The notes beneath the pieces are model-generated. The model was not told where the DNA came from, did no database searches, and saw only the letters and a program-made list of their open reading frames with translations. From assembly GCF_900108855.1 (NCBI RefSeq), contig NZ_FNXY01000010.1:128704-192703 (forward strand): a stretch of 64,000 bases of DNA, given 5' to 3'. The position numbers were made by a program, and so were the translations under genes. Each line of letters opens with the position of its first letter. Position 1 is the stretch's first letter. Origin of the DNA: Dyadobacter koreensis. GTDB taxonomy: Bacteria > Bacteroidota > Bacteroidia > Cytophagales > Spirosomataceae. This document shows positions 42,181 through 50,997 of the stretch, one piece after another.

Positions 42181-44226
42181 TTACCAGATCACGACTCTCG
42201 ACGCTTCCGGTAAAACCATTTTACTTCCTTCACCACAACTCCATGCATCTTTAAATTCTTTCAAATGGGGAAGAGGTCCGTTGATACGATCCTTCGCCGG
42301 GGCGTGTGGATCCGTTTGCACCTGGTTACGTAAGGCTTCATCTGTTGTGTTCATATGCCAAACCTGCGCCCATCCTAAGAAGAAACGCTGTTTCCAGTTA
42401 AAGCCGTCGATCGGAGCTGGTTCGGGCTTGCCTTTCAACGATTTTTCCAAAGCGTAATAAGCTAGCGTAAGCCCCCCTAAATCCGCCACATTTTCACCGA
42501 TCGTCAGAGCTCCGTTTATTTTAAAACCAGGAAGTGCTTCGATACCGCTGAAATAGTCGATGTATTTTTTTGTCAATTTATCAAAGTTAGCGCGATCTGA
42601 AGCGGTCCACCAGTTTTTCAGGTTTCCTTCTTCGTCAAACTGTGAACCCTGGTCATCAAATCCGTGGGTAAACTCGTGACCGATTACAGCAATAATACCA
42701 CCATAATTGATCGCATCGTCCGCATCGCGGTTATAGAAAGGAGGTTGTAAAATGCCCGCCGGGAATACTACTTCATTATTTAAAGGATTGTAGTAAGCAT
42801 TCACCGTCTGCGGTGTCATATGCCACTCACTCTTGTCAACAGGCTTACCAATTTTTTTTACATTTTCTTCATTCTGGAACAAGGAAGCTGCAATCACATT
42901 TTCAAATAATTTATCACCCTCAATTTTAATAGAAGAGTAATCTTTCCATTTATCAGGATAACCGATTTTATACGTGAAAGCTTTCAGTTTCTTATGTGCT
43001 CTTGCCTTGGTCGAATCACTCATCCAGGTAAGTTTGTCAATTCTTTCGCCATAAACGGTACGCACATTTTCGATCATTTCAGACACCTTTTTCTTGTCGT
43101 CTTCCGGGAAATATTTTTTAGAGAAAAGTTTGCCCAGTGGCATACCCAACAGACCATCGGTCGAGCGAATCGCTCTTTCTACGCGTGCTCTCTGCTGTTT
43201 TGTACCACGCATAACGGTACTGAAAAAGCGAAAATCTTCTTTATCAAAACTTTTTGGCAGGTAACCAGCAAAGTTAGAAAGCAACTGCCAGCGCGTGTAA
43301 AGTTTCAATGTTGCAAGCGGAGTTGCTTTCAATAAAGCATTCACATTTTTGATATAAGCAACATTCTGGACAATGACCGTATCCGTTTTGATATCCTGTT
43401 TGTCCGCAAATGTTTTCAGATCAAAGTCAGGAGCTAACTTCGTAAAATCAGAAAACGACGTTTTATTATATGTCTTAATAGGATCACGCAGCTCGACATT
43501 GGTTAGCTGAAGTTTGGCCAGTTTTGTTTCAAAATCAAGGACCGTCTTCCCAGGATCAGCATCTTTAAAACTTGCAAAACCAAACATGGTATCGACGTGT
43601 TTTACAAATTCATTACGAACCTTGACGGTGCTGGAATCCGTTCTTTCGTAATAGCTTTTTTCACCAAGGCTCAAACCATCCTGTCCTTCGTAAAGCACGT
43701 TCATTTTACTATTTCTCAAATCGCCTTCAACGCCGAAACCGAGAACAGTTGAAACGCCTACTTTTTGCAGTTCTCCTGTTACCGAAGCAAGATCTTTAAG
43801 CGACTGGACTGACTCAATTTTATCCAGATATGGTTTTAACGGTTCGAGACCACGTTTTTCAACCGTTGCAGTATCTAAAAATGATTTATAGTAATCTGCG
43901 ATCTGCTGTTCTTCGCTACCATTTTTACGATCTTTCAGATTTGTAATTTCTTCGATAATTCCTTTCAGGCGAACTTCTTTGTTCTCTTTATCTAAAATTC
44001 CGAATGCGCCCCAACGACTTTCCGTTCCTGGAATCGGGTTTTTCTTTTTCCATCCCCCGTTGGCGTAGCTGTCAAAGTCGTCGCACGCTTTTTGGGTAGA
44101 ATCAAGAGAACTTAAATCAAATCCTGGTACTTTTTCCACCGAAGTGGTATTTTCTTTGTCGCTGCCGCAGGAGGTCATTGCAACAACGGATGCCATCAGG
44201 GACCACTTTAAAAAAGCTGATTTCAT
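42181..44226 (-). CDS. M13 family (neprilysin-like) metallopeptidase lipoprotein
   Basis: A 681-residue zinc peptidase with a lipoprotein signal (VAMTSC, Cys 20). The M13 catalytic features are intact: NAYYN (476-480), the zinc motif HEFTH (517-521) and the third ligand in GENVADLGG (E578, D582), with a C-terminal PxxW-like end. The N-terminal domain (residues 30-400) is the usual large helical M13_N. Members in Bacteroidota degrade oligopeptides in the periplasm. It is divergent from an M28 peptidase lipoprotein, 163 bp away, making a pair of exported peptidases next to a peptide transporter gene. Confidence 0.95.
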   Translation of the reverse strand: MKSAFLKWSLMASVVAMTSCGSDKENTTSVEKVPGFDLSSLDSTQKACDDFDSYANGGWKKKNPIPGTESRWGAFGILDKENKEVRLKGIIEEITNLKDRKNGSEEQQIADYYKSFLDTATVEKRGLEPLKPYLDKIESVQSLKDLASVTGELQKVGVSTVLGFGVEGDLRNSKMNVLYEGQDGLSLGEKSYYERTDSSTVKVRNEFVKHVDTMFGFASFKDADPGKTVLDFETKLAKLQLTNVELRDPIKTYNKTSFSDFTKLAPDFDLKTFADKQDIKTDTVIVQNVAYIKNVNALLKATPLATLKLYTRWQLLSNFAGYLPKSFDKEDFRFFSTVMRGTKQQRARVERAIRSTDGLLGMPLGKLFSKKYFPEDDKKKVSEMIENVRTVYGERIDKLTWMSDSTKARAHKKLKAFTYKIGYPDKWKDYSSIKIEGDKLFENVIAASLFQNEENVKKIGKPVDKSEWHMTPQTVNAYYNPLNNEVVFPAGILQPPFYNRDADDAINYGGIIAVIGHEFTHGFDDQGSQFDEEGNLKNWWTASDRANFDKLTKKYIDYFSGIEALPGFKINGALTIGENVADLGGLTLAYYALEKSLKGKPEPAPIDGFNWKQRFFLGWAQVWHMNTTDEALRNQVQTDPHAPAKDRINGPLPHLKEFKDAWSCGEGSKMVLPEASRVVIW

Positions 44227-44389
44227 ATGTGATGATTATTTGGTTTGGGTGTTCTATATAAACAAATGTAATTATTTCGTCAAATATGTTTATTAACATA
44301 GTGACGATCGGTTTATCTTTATGTATTACGGTATCAAAAATCTTGAATGTACCTTAACCACATTTTCGTGCTAACCATTTTACTTTAAT

Positions 44390-46033
44390 ATGAGAATAAA
44401 AAACTCCTTTTACATCCTCTTCTTGGCCGGATTGATTTCTGCCGGTTGTGCAAAAAACGAAAAAAAGGAAGAGACAGCTTCCGATATCGATGGCAAAATA
44501 TTTGCAAAGGAAATTGCAGTTCTAGCGTCGGATTCTCTGGAAGGCAGGAAACCTTTTTCTGCCGGAGAAGAAAAAACGATTCAATATCTTAAAACAGAAT
44601 TTGAAAAGCTGGGATTAAAACCTGGAAACGGTGACAGCTATTTTCAAAAGGTGCCGATGGTGGATATACTTTCGAAACCGGTCGGGCAGTTGATTATAAA
44701 AAATGATAAAGGTTCTGTCGCCTTTAATTATCTGGATGATTTCGTAGCAGCCTCTCGGCATGTCAAGGATCAGGTAAAACTTGCGGATTCTGAATTGATC
44801 TTTGCAGGCTATGGCATTGTTGCTCCGGAATATGGCTGGAATGATTACGCGGGTCTGGATGTAAGAGGAAAAACGGTAGTAGTTCTGGTGAATGACCCGG
44901 GATTTTTTGACAGCACTTTATTTAAAGGAAAAACCATGACATATTATGGCCGCTGGACTTATAAATTTGAAGAGGCCGCGCGTCAGGGAGCTGCCGGGGT
45001 ACTGATCGTACATGATACAAAACCGGCGAGTTATGGCTGGGCCGTTGTAAGGAGTGGCTGGTCGAAGTCGAAGTTATATCTGGATTCGGACGATAATAAC
45101 AAATCACGAGCTTTGGTAGAGGGATGGATCACGATGGAGTCAGCTAAGAAATTGTTTCAGCTGACAGGTGTTTCAGATACATTGATGATCGCTGCCGGTA
45201 AAAAAGGATTTAAACCTGTGCTGTTAAAAGCCCGGACATCTTTGGTTGTTGATAACACAATAAAAAAATCGGCCTCCAATAATGTATTGGCACTGCTGCC
45301 GGGAGCAGACCGAAAAGACGAGTATATCATTTACTCTGCGCATTGGGATCATTTCGGAAAAGGAGAAGCGATCAATGGTGATTCTATTTACAACGGTGCA
45401 GCTGACAACGCCTCCGGAACTGCGGCTTTGTTGGAAATTGCCAGTGCTTTCACCAAACAGAGAAAACGGCCGTCGCGCTCTATTTTGTTTTTGTCGGTTA
45501 CAGCAGAGGAGCAGGGATTGTTAGGTTCGGATTATTACGCATCTCACCCGGTTTACCCGATTAATAAAACAGTTGCTGATATTAACATGGACGTTCTGCA
45601 GCCTTTCGGCAAAATGAAAGATATAATTATTGTAGGAAAGGGGCAGTCAGATCTTGATGAATATGCGGATGAAGCGGCAGCAAAACAAGGACGTACGACA
45701 CGTGGCGAGCCGGATCCCTCTGGTGGCTGGTATTTCCGTTCTGACCATTTCAATTTTGCGAAAGTCGGGATTCCTTCATTATATATTGAAAACGGCTCGG
45801 TATCAGTTGAGCATGGAGAGGAGTGGGGAGAAGCGCAGAAAAAAGATTACAATGATAACCGTTATCATTCACCTGCTGATGAATATTCAGCTTCCTGGGA
45901 CTTGTCAGGAATTATTGAAGATATGCAGTTATTGTTTAACGTGGGTTACAAGTTGAGCAACGAATCAACTTTTCCAGGCTGGAAGACGGGTTCTGAATTT
46001 AAAGCCATAAGAGATAAATCAATGGGTAAATAA
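44390..46033 (+). CDS. M28 family metallopeptidase lipoprotein
   Basis: The 547-residue protein has a lipoprotein signal (ISAGC, Cys 20), a PA domain insertion (ELIFAGYGIVAPEYGWNDY to LIVHDT) and an M28 zinc-peptidase domain. Metal ligands are recognisable: H318 (SAHWDH), D339 (AADNASGT), E373/E374 (TAEEQG), D397 (ADINMD) and H453 (SDHFNF). It is probably an aminopeptidase in the periplasm or at the outer membrane. The M13 peptidase is divergent from it, and a POT transporter gene follows convergently. Confidence 0.95.
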   Translation: MRIKNSFYILFLAGLISAGCAKNEKKEETASDIDGKIFAKEIAVLASDSLEGRKPFSAGEEKTIQYLKTEFEKLGLKPGNGDSYFQKVPMVDILSKPVGQLIIKNDKGSVAFNYLDDFVAASRHVKDQVKLADSELIFAGYGIVAPEYGWNDYAGLDVRGKTVVVLVNDPGFFDSTLFKGKTMTYYGRWTYKFEEAARQGAAGVLIVHDTKPASYGWAVVRSGWSKSKLYLDSDDNNKSRALVEGWITMESAKKLFQLTGVSDTLMIAAGKKGFKPVLLKARTSLVVDNTIKKSASNNVLALLPGADRKDEYIIYSAHWDHFGKGEAINGDSIYNGAADNASGTAALLEIASAFTKQRKRPSRSILFLSVTAEEQGLLGSDYYASHPVYPINKTVADINMDVLQPFGKMKDIIIVGKGQSDLDEYADEAAAKQGRTTRGEPDPSGGWYFRSDHFNFAKVGIPSLYIENGSVSVEHGEEWGEAQKKDYNDNRYHSPADEYSASWDLSGIIEDMQLLFNVGYKLSNESTFPGWKTGSEFKAIRDKSMGK

Positions 46034-46054
46034 ACTTGCCTGATCACATAAAAT

Positions 46055-46084
46055 AGGGTGGCAATCTTAGAAAGTTGCCACCCT
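46055..46084. terminator. Bidirectional terminator between M28 and POT genes
   Basis: A perfect 10-bp stem (AGGGTGGCAA and its complement) around a ten-base loop, followed by GTTTTTA on the plus strand and ATTTTA on the minus strand, separates the two convergent genes. Confidence 0.85.
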
Positions 46085-46133
46085 GTTTTTATGAAACTTA
46101 AATCTCCAAACCTGACTTTCAGATAAAAGCCAA

Positions 46134-47624
46134 TTACTGAATCCCTCCCATCCAGTTTTTAACCGGCTTCCAGAATATCAGAAGCAAAACTCCAAAACCC
46201 ACTGAGAATAATGTTACCTGTTGAAACAGGGCTGGCATTTGCTGTAAATTTTCTTCGTCAAAACCTCCGGCAAATAATCCTGCGATTAAATTTCCAAGAG
46301 AAGCAGCAACAAACCAGATTCCCATAAGCTGGCTTACATAGCGTTTTGGGGCAAGTTTAGTGTAAGAACTTAAACCCACGGGACTAAGACAAAGCTCACC
46401 GATTGTGTGAACCATATAGGTAAAGGTCAGGAATAATGGAGACGCTAGTTGGCCGGTAACTGCAATCTTGGAAGCCATTTCCATGATAAAGAAACCTGCA
46501 CCGACCAGTAGAAGAGCGATTGCAAACTTCACAGGAGTTGCCGGGTTGTAACCTTTCGCAGATAAGAAGATCCACAAACTCGCCATGACAGGGGCGAAGA
46601 TCAAAATGAATGTTCCGTTGAAATTCTGGAACCAGCTTGACGGCATTTCCCAGCCTCCAAAAGTACGCTGTGTATAACGTTCAGCGAAAATCTGAAGTGA
46701 TGAACCAGCCTGTTCAAAACCAGACCAAAAGATAGCAGCTGCAAGGAAGAAGACAATCAGAACGTAAATTCTTTTCTTTTCAACAGGCGTTAGACCACCA
46801 GCTACTAAGATATAAATGAAATAAAATAAGGATACCGTTACAATGATGATCCCGGCACCTTGAGCAAGCCCCTGAGCGGTGGTCATATCGATCAGCCCTT
46901 TCAACTGCAAGGCGGATAAAAATAGAACCAGCATTGCAACAAGACCATAACCCAGCTTTTTTTCCGAGCCCGATTTTGCATCGGATTCGGGTGTACTGAT
47001 TTTGACGGGGGGAACCTCACCATATCCTTTAAGATATTTTTTACTTCCAAAATGGAATACGACCAGTCCTAATAACATACCTACGGCAGCGGCTCCGAAG
47101 CCCATATGCCAGTTAATTTTCTGCCCAAGATAACCGACGATCGTAATACCTAGTACGGAGCCAAGGTTTATCCCCATGTAAAAAATTGAAAAAGCCGCAT
47201 CACGTCTGGCTCCTCCTTCCGGATATAACTCGCCAACAATCGAGCTGATATTAGCTTTCAGCAGTCCTGTTCCAATAGCTACTGTAACCAACCCAATAAA
47301 AAAGGTTGAAGTCCCTCCAGGAATTGCAAGAATAATATGACCAAGCATAATGACAATCCCACCATACCATATCGCTTTTTTTTGCCCCAGAATATTATCA
47401 GCAAGCCAGCCTCCAGGGAGTGTCAATAAATAAACGGATGATGTATAAAGCCCATAGACGGCCGCAGCTTCTGCCGCTTCCAGGCCCATACCTCCCCGTA
47501 CGTTATCAAGAAGAAAAAGTAAAAGAATGGCCCGCATACCATAAAAACTGAAACGCTCCCACATTTCAGCAAAAAACAAAACATAAAGACCGCGCGGGTG
47601 CTTCTGGGATATAGTCGAAGTCAT
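46134..47624 (-). CDS. POT family proton-dependent oligopeptide transporter
   Basis: This 496-residue MFS protein begins with the POT motif FFAEMWERFSFYGMRAIL (about residues 17-34) and has twelve to fourteen hydrophobic helices. Further signatures are ADNILGQKKAIWYGG, GLLKANISSIVGELYP and GINLGSVLGITIVG. It takes up di- and tripeptides with protons. The two exported peptidases next door (M13 and M28) could supply its substrates. Confidence 0.94.
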   Translation of the reverse strand: MTSTISQKHPRGLYVLFFAEMWERFSFYGMRAILLLFLLDNVRGGMGLEAAEAAAVYGLYTSSVYLLTLPGGWLADNILGQKKAIWYGGIVIMLGHIILAIPGGTSTFFIGLVTVAIGTGLLKANISSIVGELYPEGGARRDAAFSIFYMGINLGSVLGITIVGYLGQKINWHMGFGAAAVGMLLGLVVFHFGSKKYLKGYGEVPPVKISTPESDAKSGSEKKLGYGLVAMLVLFLSALQLKGLIDMTTAQGLAQGAGIIIVTVSLFYFIYILVAGGLTPVEKKRIYVLIVFFLAAAIFWSGFEQAGSSLQIFAERYTQRTFGGWEMPSSWFQNFNGTFILIFAPVMASLWIFLSAKGYNPATPVKFAIALLLVGAGFFIMEMASKIAVTGQLASPLFLTFTYMVHTIGELCLSPVGLSSYTKLAPKRYVSQLMGIWFVAASLGNLIAGLFAGGFDEENLQQMPALFQQVTLFSVGFGVLLLIFWKPVKNWMGGIQ

Positions 47625-47797
47625 AAAACAAAAAGAGGTGTTTTATTTGGCAATAACGTTTCTGCCAGGTGATTTTAATGGCGCAAGATAGTGTAATATG
47701 CCTAAATTTTAAACAATTCTTTGTTTAAACAATTATTTCGATAGAAATGAGAAGGTTGCTTTTTTGTGTGTTGCAGTGTCGAGAATTGTTACAAGAC

Positions 47798-47838
47798 AAA
47801 AGCCGTATAATCAGGTCAATATCTGATCATACGGCTTT
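47798..47838 (-). terminator. Terminator of the coiled-coil protein gene
   Basis: AAAGCCGTAT (47799-47808) pairs with ATACGGCTTT (47829-47838), with extra internal pairing (ATCAG/CTGAT). On the minus strand the stem ends in TTTTGTC. It lies 20 bp beyond the stop codon of the gene at 47859-48767. Confidence 0.75.
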
Positions 47839-47858
47839 GAAAAGAGAACCTAAATCTC

Positions 47859-48767
47859 CTATTTTACAGAAAAAGATCCTTCACCAACTCTGAATCCTTC
47901 GGCATACAATTCAACAGAATAAGTACCGGATTTGAATGGACTATTCTTGTCATAAAGGATACTTACATCCTGGTTGTTATTACTATACATTACATCCTGG
48001 CTGATCGTATATCCTTGTTCCTGCCCTTCGTACTGAAATTTGCCAGATCCGGTAGCATCATCTGAAATTGTTGCTCCGCTAGGATCGATTACACGCATAT
48101 ATACTGTTTTGGTATCGTTCTGTGTTAGCGGGTTTTTTTCCAAAATGAAATCTACACGTACTTTATCAACACGTTTAGCTTTAACATTTTCGCCTTCACG
48201 CACCTTACCCTTTGACGAAATCGCATACACTTTAACACTGCGGGCTCTCAGGGCAGCGGCCATCGTAACTTTCGATTCCAGTTCTGCGTTTTTAGATACT
48301 ACGCCTGAAAGTGAATCCGAAACTGCTTTTTTGCTCGTTTCAAGTTCCGCTTTTTCTTGTGTCAATGTTTCAGTTTTACTGATTAACTGCTGGTTTTCTT
48401 CACGTAGTGTCGCTATCTCCTGATCTTTTTGAGTCAGGAAGCTTTCGTATTCCTTAATTTTGTTTCCTAAAGTAATAGTCCCGCGGCGTAAAGCCACACG
48501 GTCTTTGATCAAATCAGCTTTTGCTTTTTCAAGCTCTTCAATATTACCGCCAAGCCCTTTTACTTCAATGATTTTTGCATCCAATTGTTTGGCAATCGAG
48601 TCAAGTTTGATCTCATTCATTGCCAGTTCATTTACACGAACTTCTAAGTCTGCCTCTTGTTTTGTTGTGATATTACGTTCCTGATAAAAAAGATACCCAA
48701 AAACGGCTGCTACTACGGTCATGATAATCAATCCAATTACTAAACCGGTATTATTCTTATTCTCCAT
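47859..48767 (-). CDS. Membrane-anchored coiled-coil protein, function unknown
   Basis: The 302-residue protein has one N-terminal membrane helix (GLVIGLIIMTVVAAVFGYLFY, residues 8-28), a long coiled coil (about residues 35-160, rich in E, K and L heptads), and a C-terminal beta-rich domain (VKVYAISSKGKVREGE, RVDFILEKNPLTQND to VELYAEGFRVGEGSFSVK). I do not recognise a named family. The order membrane anchor, coiled-coil stalk, beta domain is typical of envelope-spanning or adaptor proteins of Bacteroidota. It is not obviously in an operon; terminators flank it on both sides. Confidence 0.85.
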   Translation of the reverse strand: MENKNNTGLVIGLIIMTVVAAVFGYLFYQERNITTKQEADLEVRVNELAMNEIKLDSIAKQLDAKIIEVKGLGGNIEELEKAKADLIKDRVALRRGTITLGNKIKEYESFLTQKDQEIATLREENQQLISKTETLTQEKAELETSKKAVSDSLSGVVSKNAELESKVTMAAALRARSVKVYAISSKGKVREGENVKAKRVDKVRVDFILEKNPLTQNDTKTVYMRVIDPSGATISDDATGSGKFQYEGQEQGYTISQDVMYSNNNQDVSILYDKNSPFKSGTYSVELYAEGFRVGEGSFSVK

Positions 48768-48861
48768 AACATTTAATTTAGGTTAAACTTAATCTTGTTA
48801 ATGTTACATGAAAGAACTGTGCCACCTTATACGTTTTGTGTTTTTTCAGCATGTCAAAACA

Positions 48862-48897
48862 AAAACGGGCTCAAAGATTAAACTTTGAACCCGTTTT
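48862..48897 (-). terminator. Terminator after the LemA/TPM cluster
   Basis: AAAACGGG pairs with CCCGTTTT (48890-48897) and TCAAAG with CTTTGA, giving a long, slightly bulged stem. The minus-strand tail is TTTTTGTTTT. It ends transcription of the TPM gene whose stop is at 48969. Confidence 0.85.
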
Positions 48898-48968
48898 AAT
48901 CATTCTTATAACCGTTTTTTGTAAAACGGGAAATTATGTTTCAGACAATTTGCCGAATAATTCCTCAA

Positions 48969-49751
48969 TTAATAATCTCCGCCTGCACCCCCGCCACCAA
49001 AACTACCGCCACCAAAACCTCCAAAGCCACCGCCATCTCCACCGCCAAAACCACCTCCCCAGTTTCCTGACGAACTTCCGCCGCTCGAATGCGTTGTGTA
49101 AGGCCAGAAAATCGGTCCCATTCCACCACCGGAATTACGGTAACCTCCACCGCCTCCACCACCTTTGTTTCTGGCGATGATGATAAGAATTATGGCGAAA
49201 ATAATGATAACAATGACGATTGGAGATGTTCCCTTGTTATCACTTTCTTCCTTTGGATCAGCTTTATATTCGCCGGTTGCGTATTTAAAAATCACATCGA
49301 CACCCTTATCAAGGCCGCGATAGTACATTCCATTTTTAAAATCAGGTGTGATTTCCTGCGTAATAATTCGTTTTGCAATGGCATCAGGAATAGCTCCTTC
49401 CATACCATATCCCGTGCTGATATACACTTTTCTATCTGTGGAAGCCCAAAGTATCACGATACCATTGTTTTTGGCTTTACCGCCAACACCCCACTCTCTA
49501 CCTAGTTTTAATGCGTAGTCAGCAATAGGATAATCTCCGGTTGTAGGTACTACAACAATAACAATCTGTGTTGATGTTGAATCATTGTAGGCAACCAGTT
49601 TTCGTTCAAGTGCACTGACTTCGGTTGGATTCAGCTGTTTTGCAAAGTCATTGACCAGGCGCGGAGGGTTTGGCTTTGCCGGTATATCCTGAGCCGCAAT
49701 GCGACAAAGGACCATCAGAAACAGCCAAGAAAAAATGATATATTTTTTCAT
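48969..49751 (-). CDS. Secreted TPM domain protein with Gly-rich tail
   Basis: A 260-residue protein with a signal peptide (residues 1-20), a TPM (TLP18.3/Psb32/MOLO-1) domain (VNDFAKQLNPTEVSALERKL to GLDKGVDVIFKYATG), a membrane helix (SPIVIVIIIFAIILIIIARN) and a glycine/serine-rich tail of about 65 residues (GGGGGGGY to GAGGDY). Bacterial members are thought to act at the cell envelope; the plant member works in photosystem repair. It is adjacent to a second TPM gene (8-bp gap) and a lemA gene, a combination often seen in bacteria. Confidence 0.93.
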   Translation of the reverse strand: MKKYIIFSWLFLMVLCRIAAQDIPAKPNPPRLVNDFAKQLNPTEVSALERKLVAYNDSTSTQIVIVVVPTTGDYPIADYALKLGREWGVGGKAKNNGIVILWASTDRKVYISTGYGMEGAIPDAIAKRIITQEITPDFKNGMYYRGLDKGVDVIFKYATGEYKADPKEESDNKGTSPIVIVIIIFAIILIIIARNKGGGGGGGYRNSGGGMGPIFWPYTTHSSGGSSSGNWGGGFGGGDGGGFGGFGGGSFGGGGAGGDY

Positions 49752-49759
49752 AAGAATTA

Positions 49760-50200
49760 TTACCCGAACGAGATATCGTCAGGTAGTTCATTGACATCGT
49801 CGGAACGATATGGGAAATGTGTTTTTAATTGCAGGCCTGCTTCTTTTATTCCGGCACAAAGTCCTTCTGAATATTTACTTTGGGAAAAATAGGATCGGAG
49901 CAGATCTTTCGTACTATTCCAAAAATCGGAAGGCACTTTTTCATTAATTCCTTTATCTCCCAGTACTGCAAATTTCCGGTCTTCGTAGGCCAGGTAAAAA
50001 AGCACACCATTTTGCTCACTAGTCGCATGCATGCCCAATAAGCCAAAAACTTCCTTGGCTCTTTCCAGCACGTCGGATGACGAGCATTTCTTTTCAATAT
50101 GCACTTTTACCTCGCCGGAAGTTTGTTTCTCAGCTTCCTTTATGGCAGCGATAATTTGCTTTTGTTCCTCTTCTCCGAAAAAAAGTGAATCAGTAGGCAT
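49760..50200 (-). CDS. Cytoplasmic TPM domain protein
   Basis: From the ATG at 50200 the protein has 146 residues and consists of one TPM domain (FFGEEEQKQIIAAIKEAEKQTSGEVKVHIEKK, then GVLFYLAYEDRKFAVLGDKGINEK and a C-terminal LKTHFPYRSDDVNELPDDISFG). There is no signal peptide or membrane helix. The open frame extends to a TTG at 50251, which lacks support. It lies between lemA (92-bp gap) and the secreted TPM gene, so all three are probably co-transcribed. Confidence 0.9.
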   Translation of the reverse strand: MPTDSLFFGEEEQKQIIAAIKEAEKQTSGEVKVHIEKKCSSSDVLERAKEVFGLLGMHATSEQNGVLFYLAYEDRKFAVLGDKGINEKVPSDFWNSTKDLLRSYFSQSKYSEGLCAGIKEAGLQLKTHFPYRSDDVNELPDDISFG

Positions 50201-50292
50201 GGGAATAGAAAGTTGAAAAGGTTGTATGGAAAGTATGCGCCGCGAAGCCAAAACAAGCAGTATTGACTTACGTCAACACTGCCGCCCTGATA

Positions 50293-50874
50293 TTAAAACT
50301 GTACTGTCGGAGCTTTTTCTGAACCTGCGGTTGCAGTGAAATAACCTTTCTGGGCAAATCCGAATATGCCTGCAAACAGGTTTGTCGGGAATGTTCTTAC
50401 TTCCTGATTGTAATCTTTTACAACAGTATTAAAGTCATTTCGCGCAACGGTGATACGGTTTTCAGTACCTTCCAGTTGAGCCTGAAGTTCCAGGAAATTC
50501 TGGTTTGCTTTCAGTTCAGGATATCTTTCAACAGATACCAGCAAACGGGAAAGTGCTCCGCTTAACTGATCTTGTGCTCCCTGAAATTTCGCGATATTTT
50601 CAGGTGTAAGCTGATCTGCGTTGATTGTTGTCGAAGTTGCTTTTGCCCGTGCTTCTATAACGCCTGTTAAAGTGCTTTTTTCAAATTCTGCCGCACCTTT
50701 TACTGTATTAACAAGGTTTGGAATAAGGTCTGCACGACGTTGGTACTGACTTTCTACTTTCGCCCATGATTCCTTTACAACCTCGTCTTTTCCTACGAGG
50801 CCATTATATTTGCCACATCCTACAAATCCGAAAATAAGAAGAATGACAACAACTGCGATTAGTCCTTTTGACAT
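50293..50874 (-). CDS. LemA family protein
   Basis: The 193-residue protein starts with a single hydrophobic segment (LIAVVVILLIFGFVGCG) and continues with the long helical LemA body: YNGLVGKDEVVKESWAKVESQYQRRADLIPNLVNTVKG and the conserved SALSRLLVSVERYPELKANQNFLELQAQLEGTENRI. The frame could start at 50910, but the ATG at 50874 directly precedes the membrane segment. LemA proteins occur next to TPM domain proteins in many bacteria; their role is not settled. A cysteine after the helix (GFVGC) may make it a lipoprotein. Confidence 0.93.
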   Translation of the reverse strand: MSKGLIAVVVILLIFGFVGCGKYNGLVGKDEVVKESWAKVESQYQRRADLIPNLVNTVKGAAEFEKSTLTGVIEARAKATSTTINADQLTPENIAKFQGAQDQLSGALSRLLVSVERYPELKANQNFLELQAQLEGTENRITVARNDFNTVVKDYNQEVRTFPTNLFAGIFGFAQKGYFTATAGSEKAPTVQF

Positions 50875-50944
50875 TGAATTGTTTGATTTAGTGTTAATGA
50901 TTGGGTTCAAAGTTGGCCAAAGCTAGCAAAATCTTTAAGAAAAA

Positions 50945-50974
50945 CTACATAACCGGCAGCTTATCGTTATGTAG
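50945..50974 (-). terminator. Terminator after the cryptochrome gene
   Basis: CTACATAAC (50945-50953) pairs perfectly with GTTATGTAG (50966-50974). On the minus strand TTTTTCTT follows. It lies 23 bp after the stop of the DASH-type gene. Confidence 0.85.
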
Positions 50975-50997
50975 CGTTGCCTGGTATGATGATAGGC

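Noticed and set aside
48969..49180. Plus-strand and minus-strand low-complexity frames around the Gly-rich tail
   Set aside because: They are by-products of the repeated glycine codons of the TPM protein tail and not separate genes.
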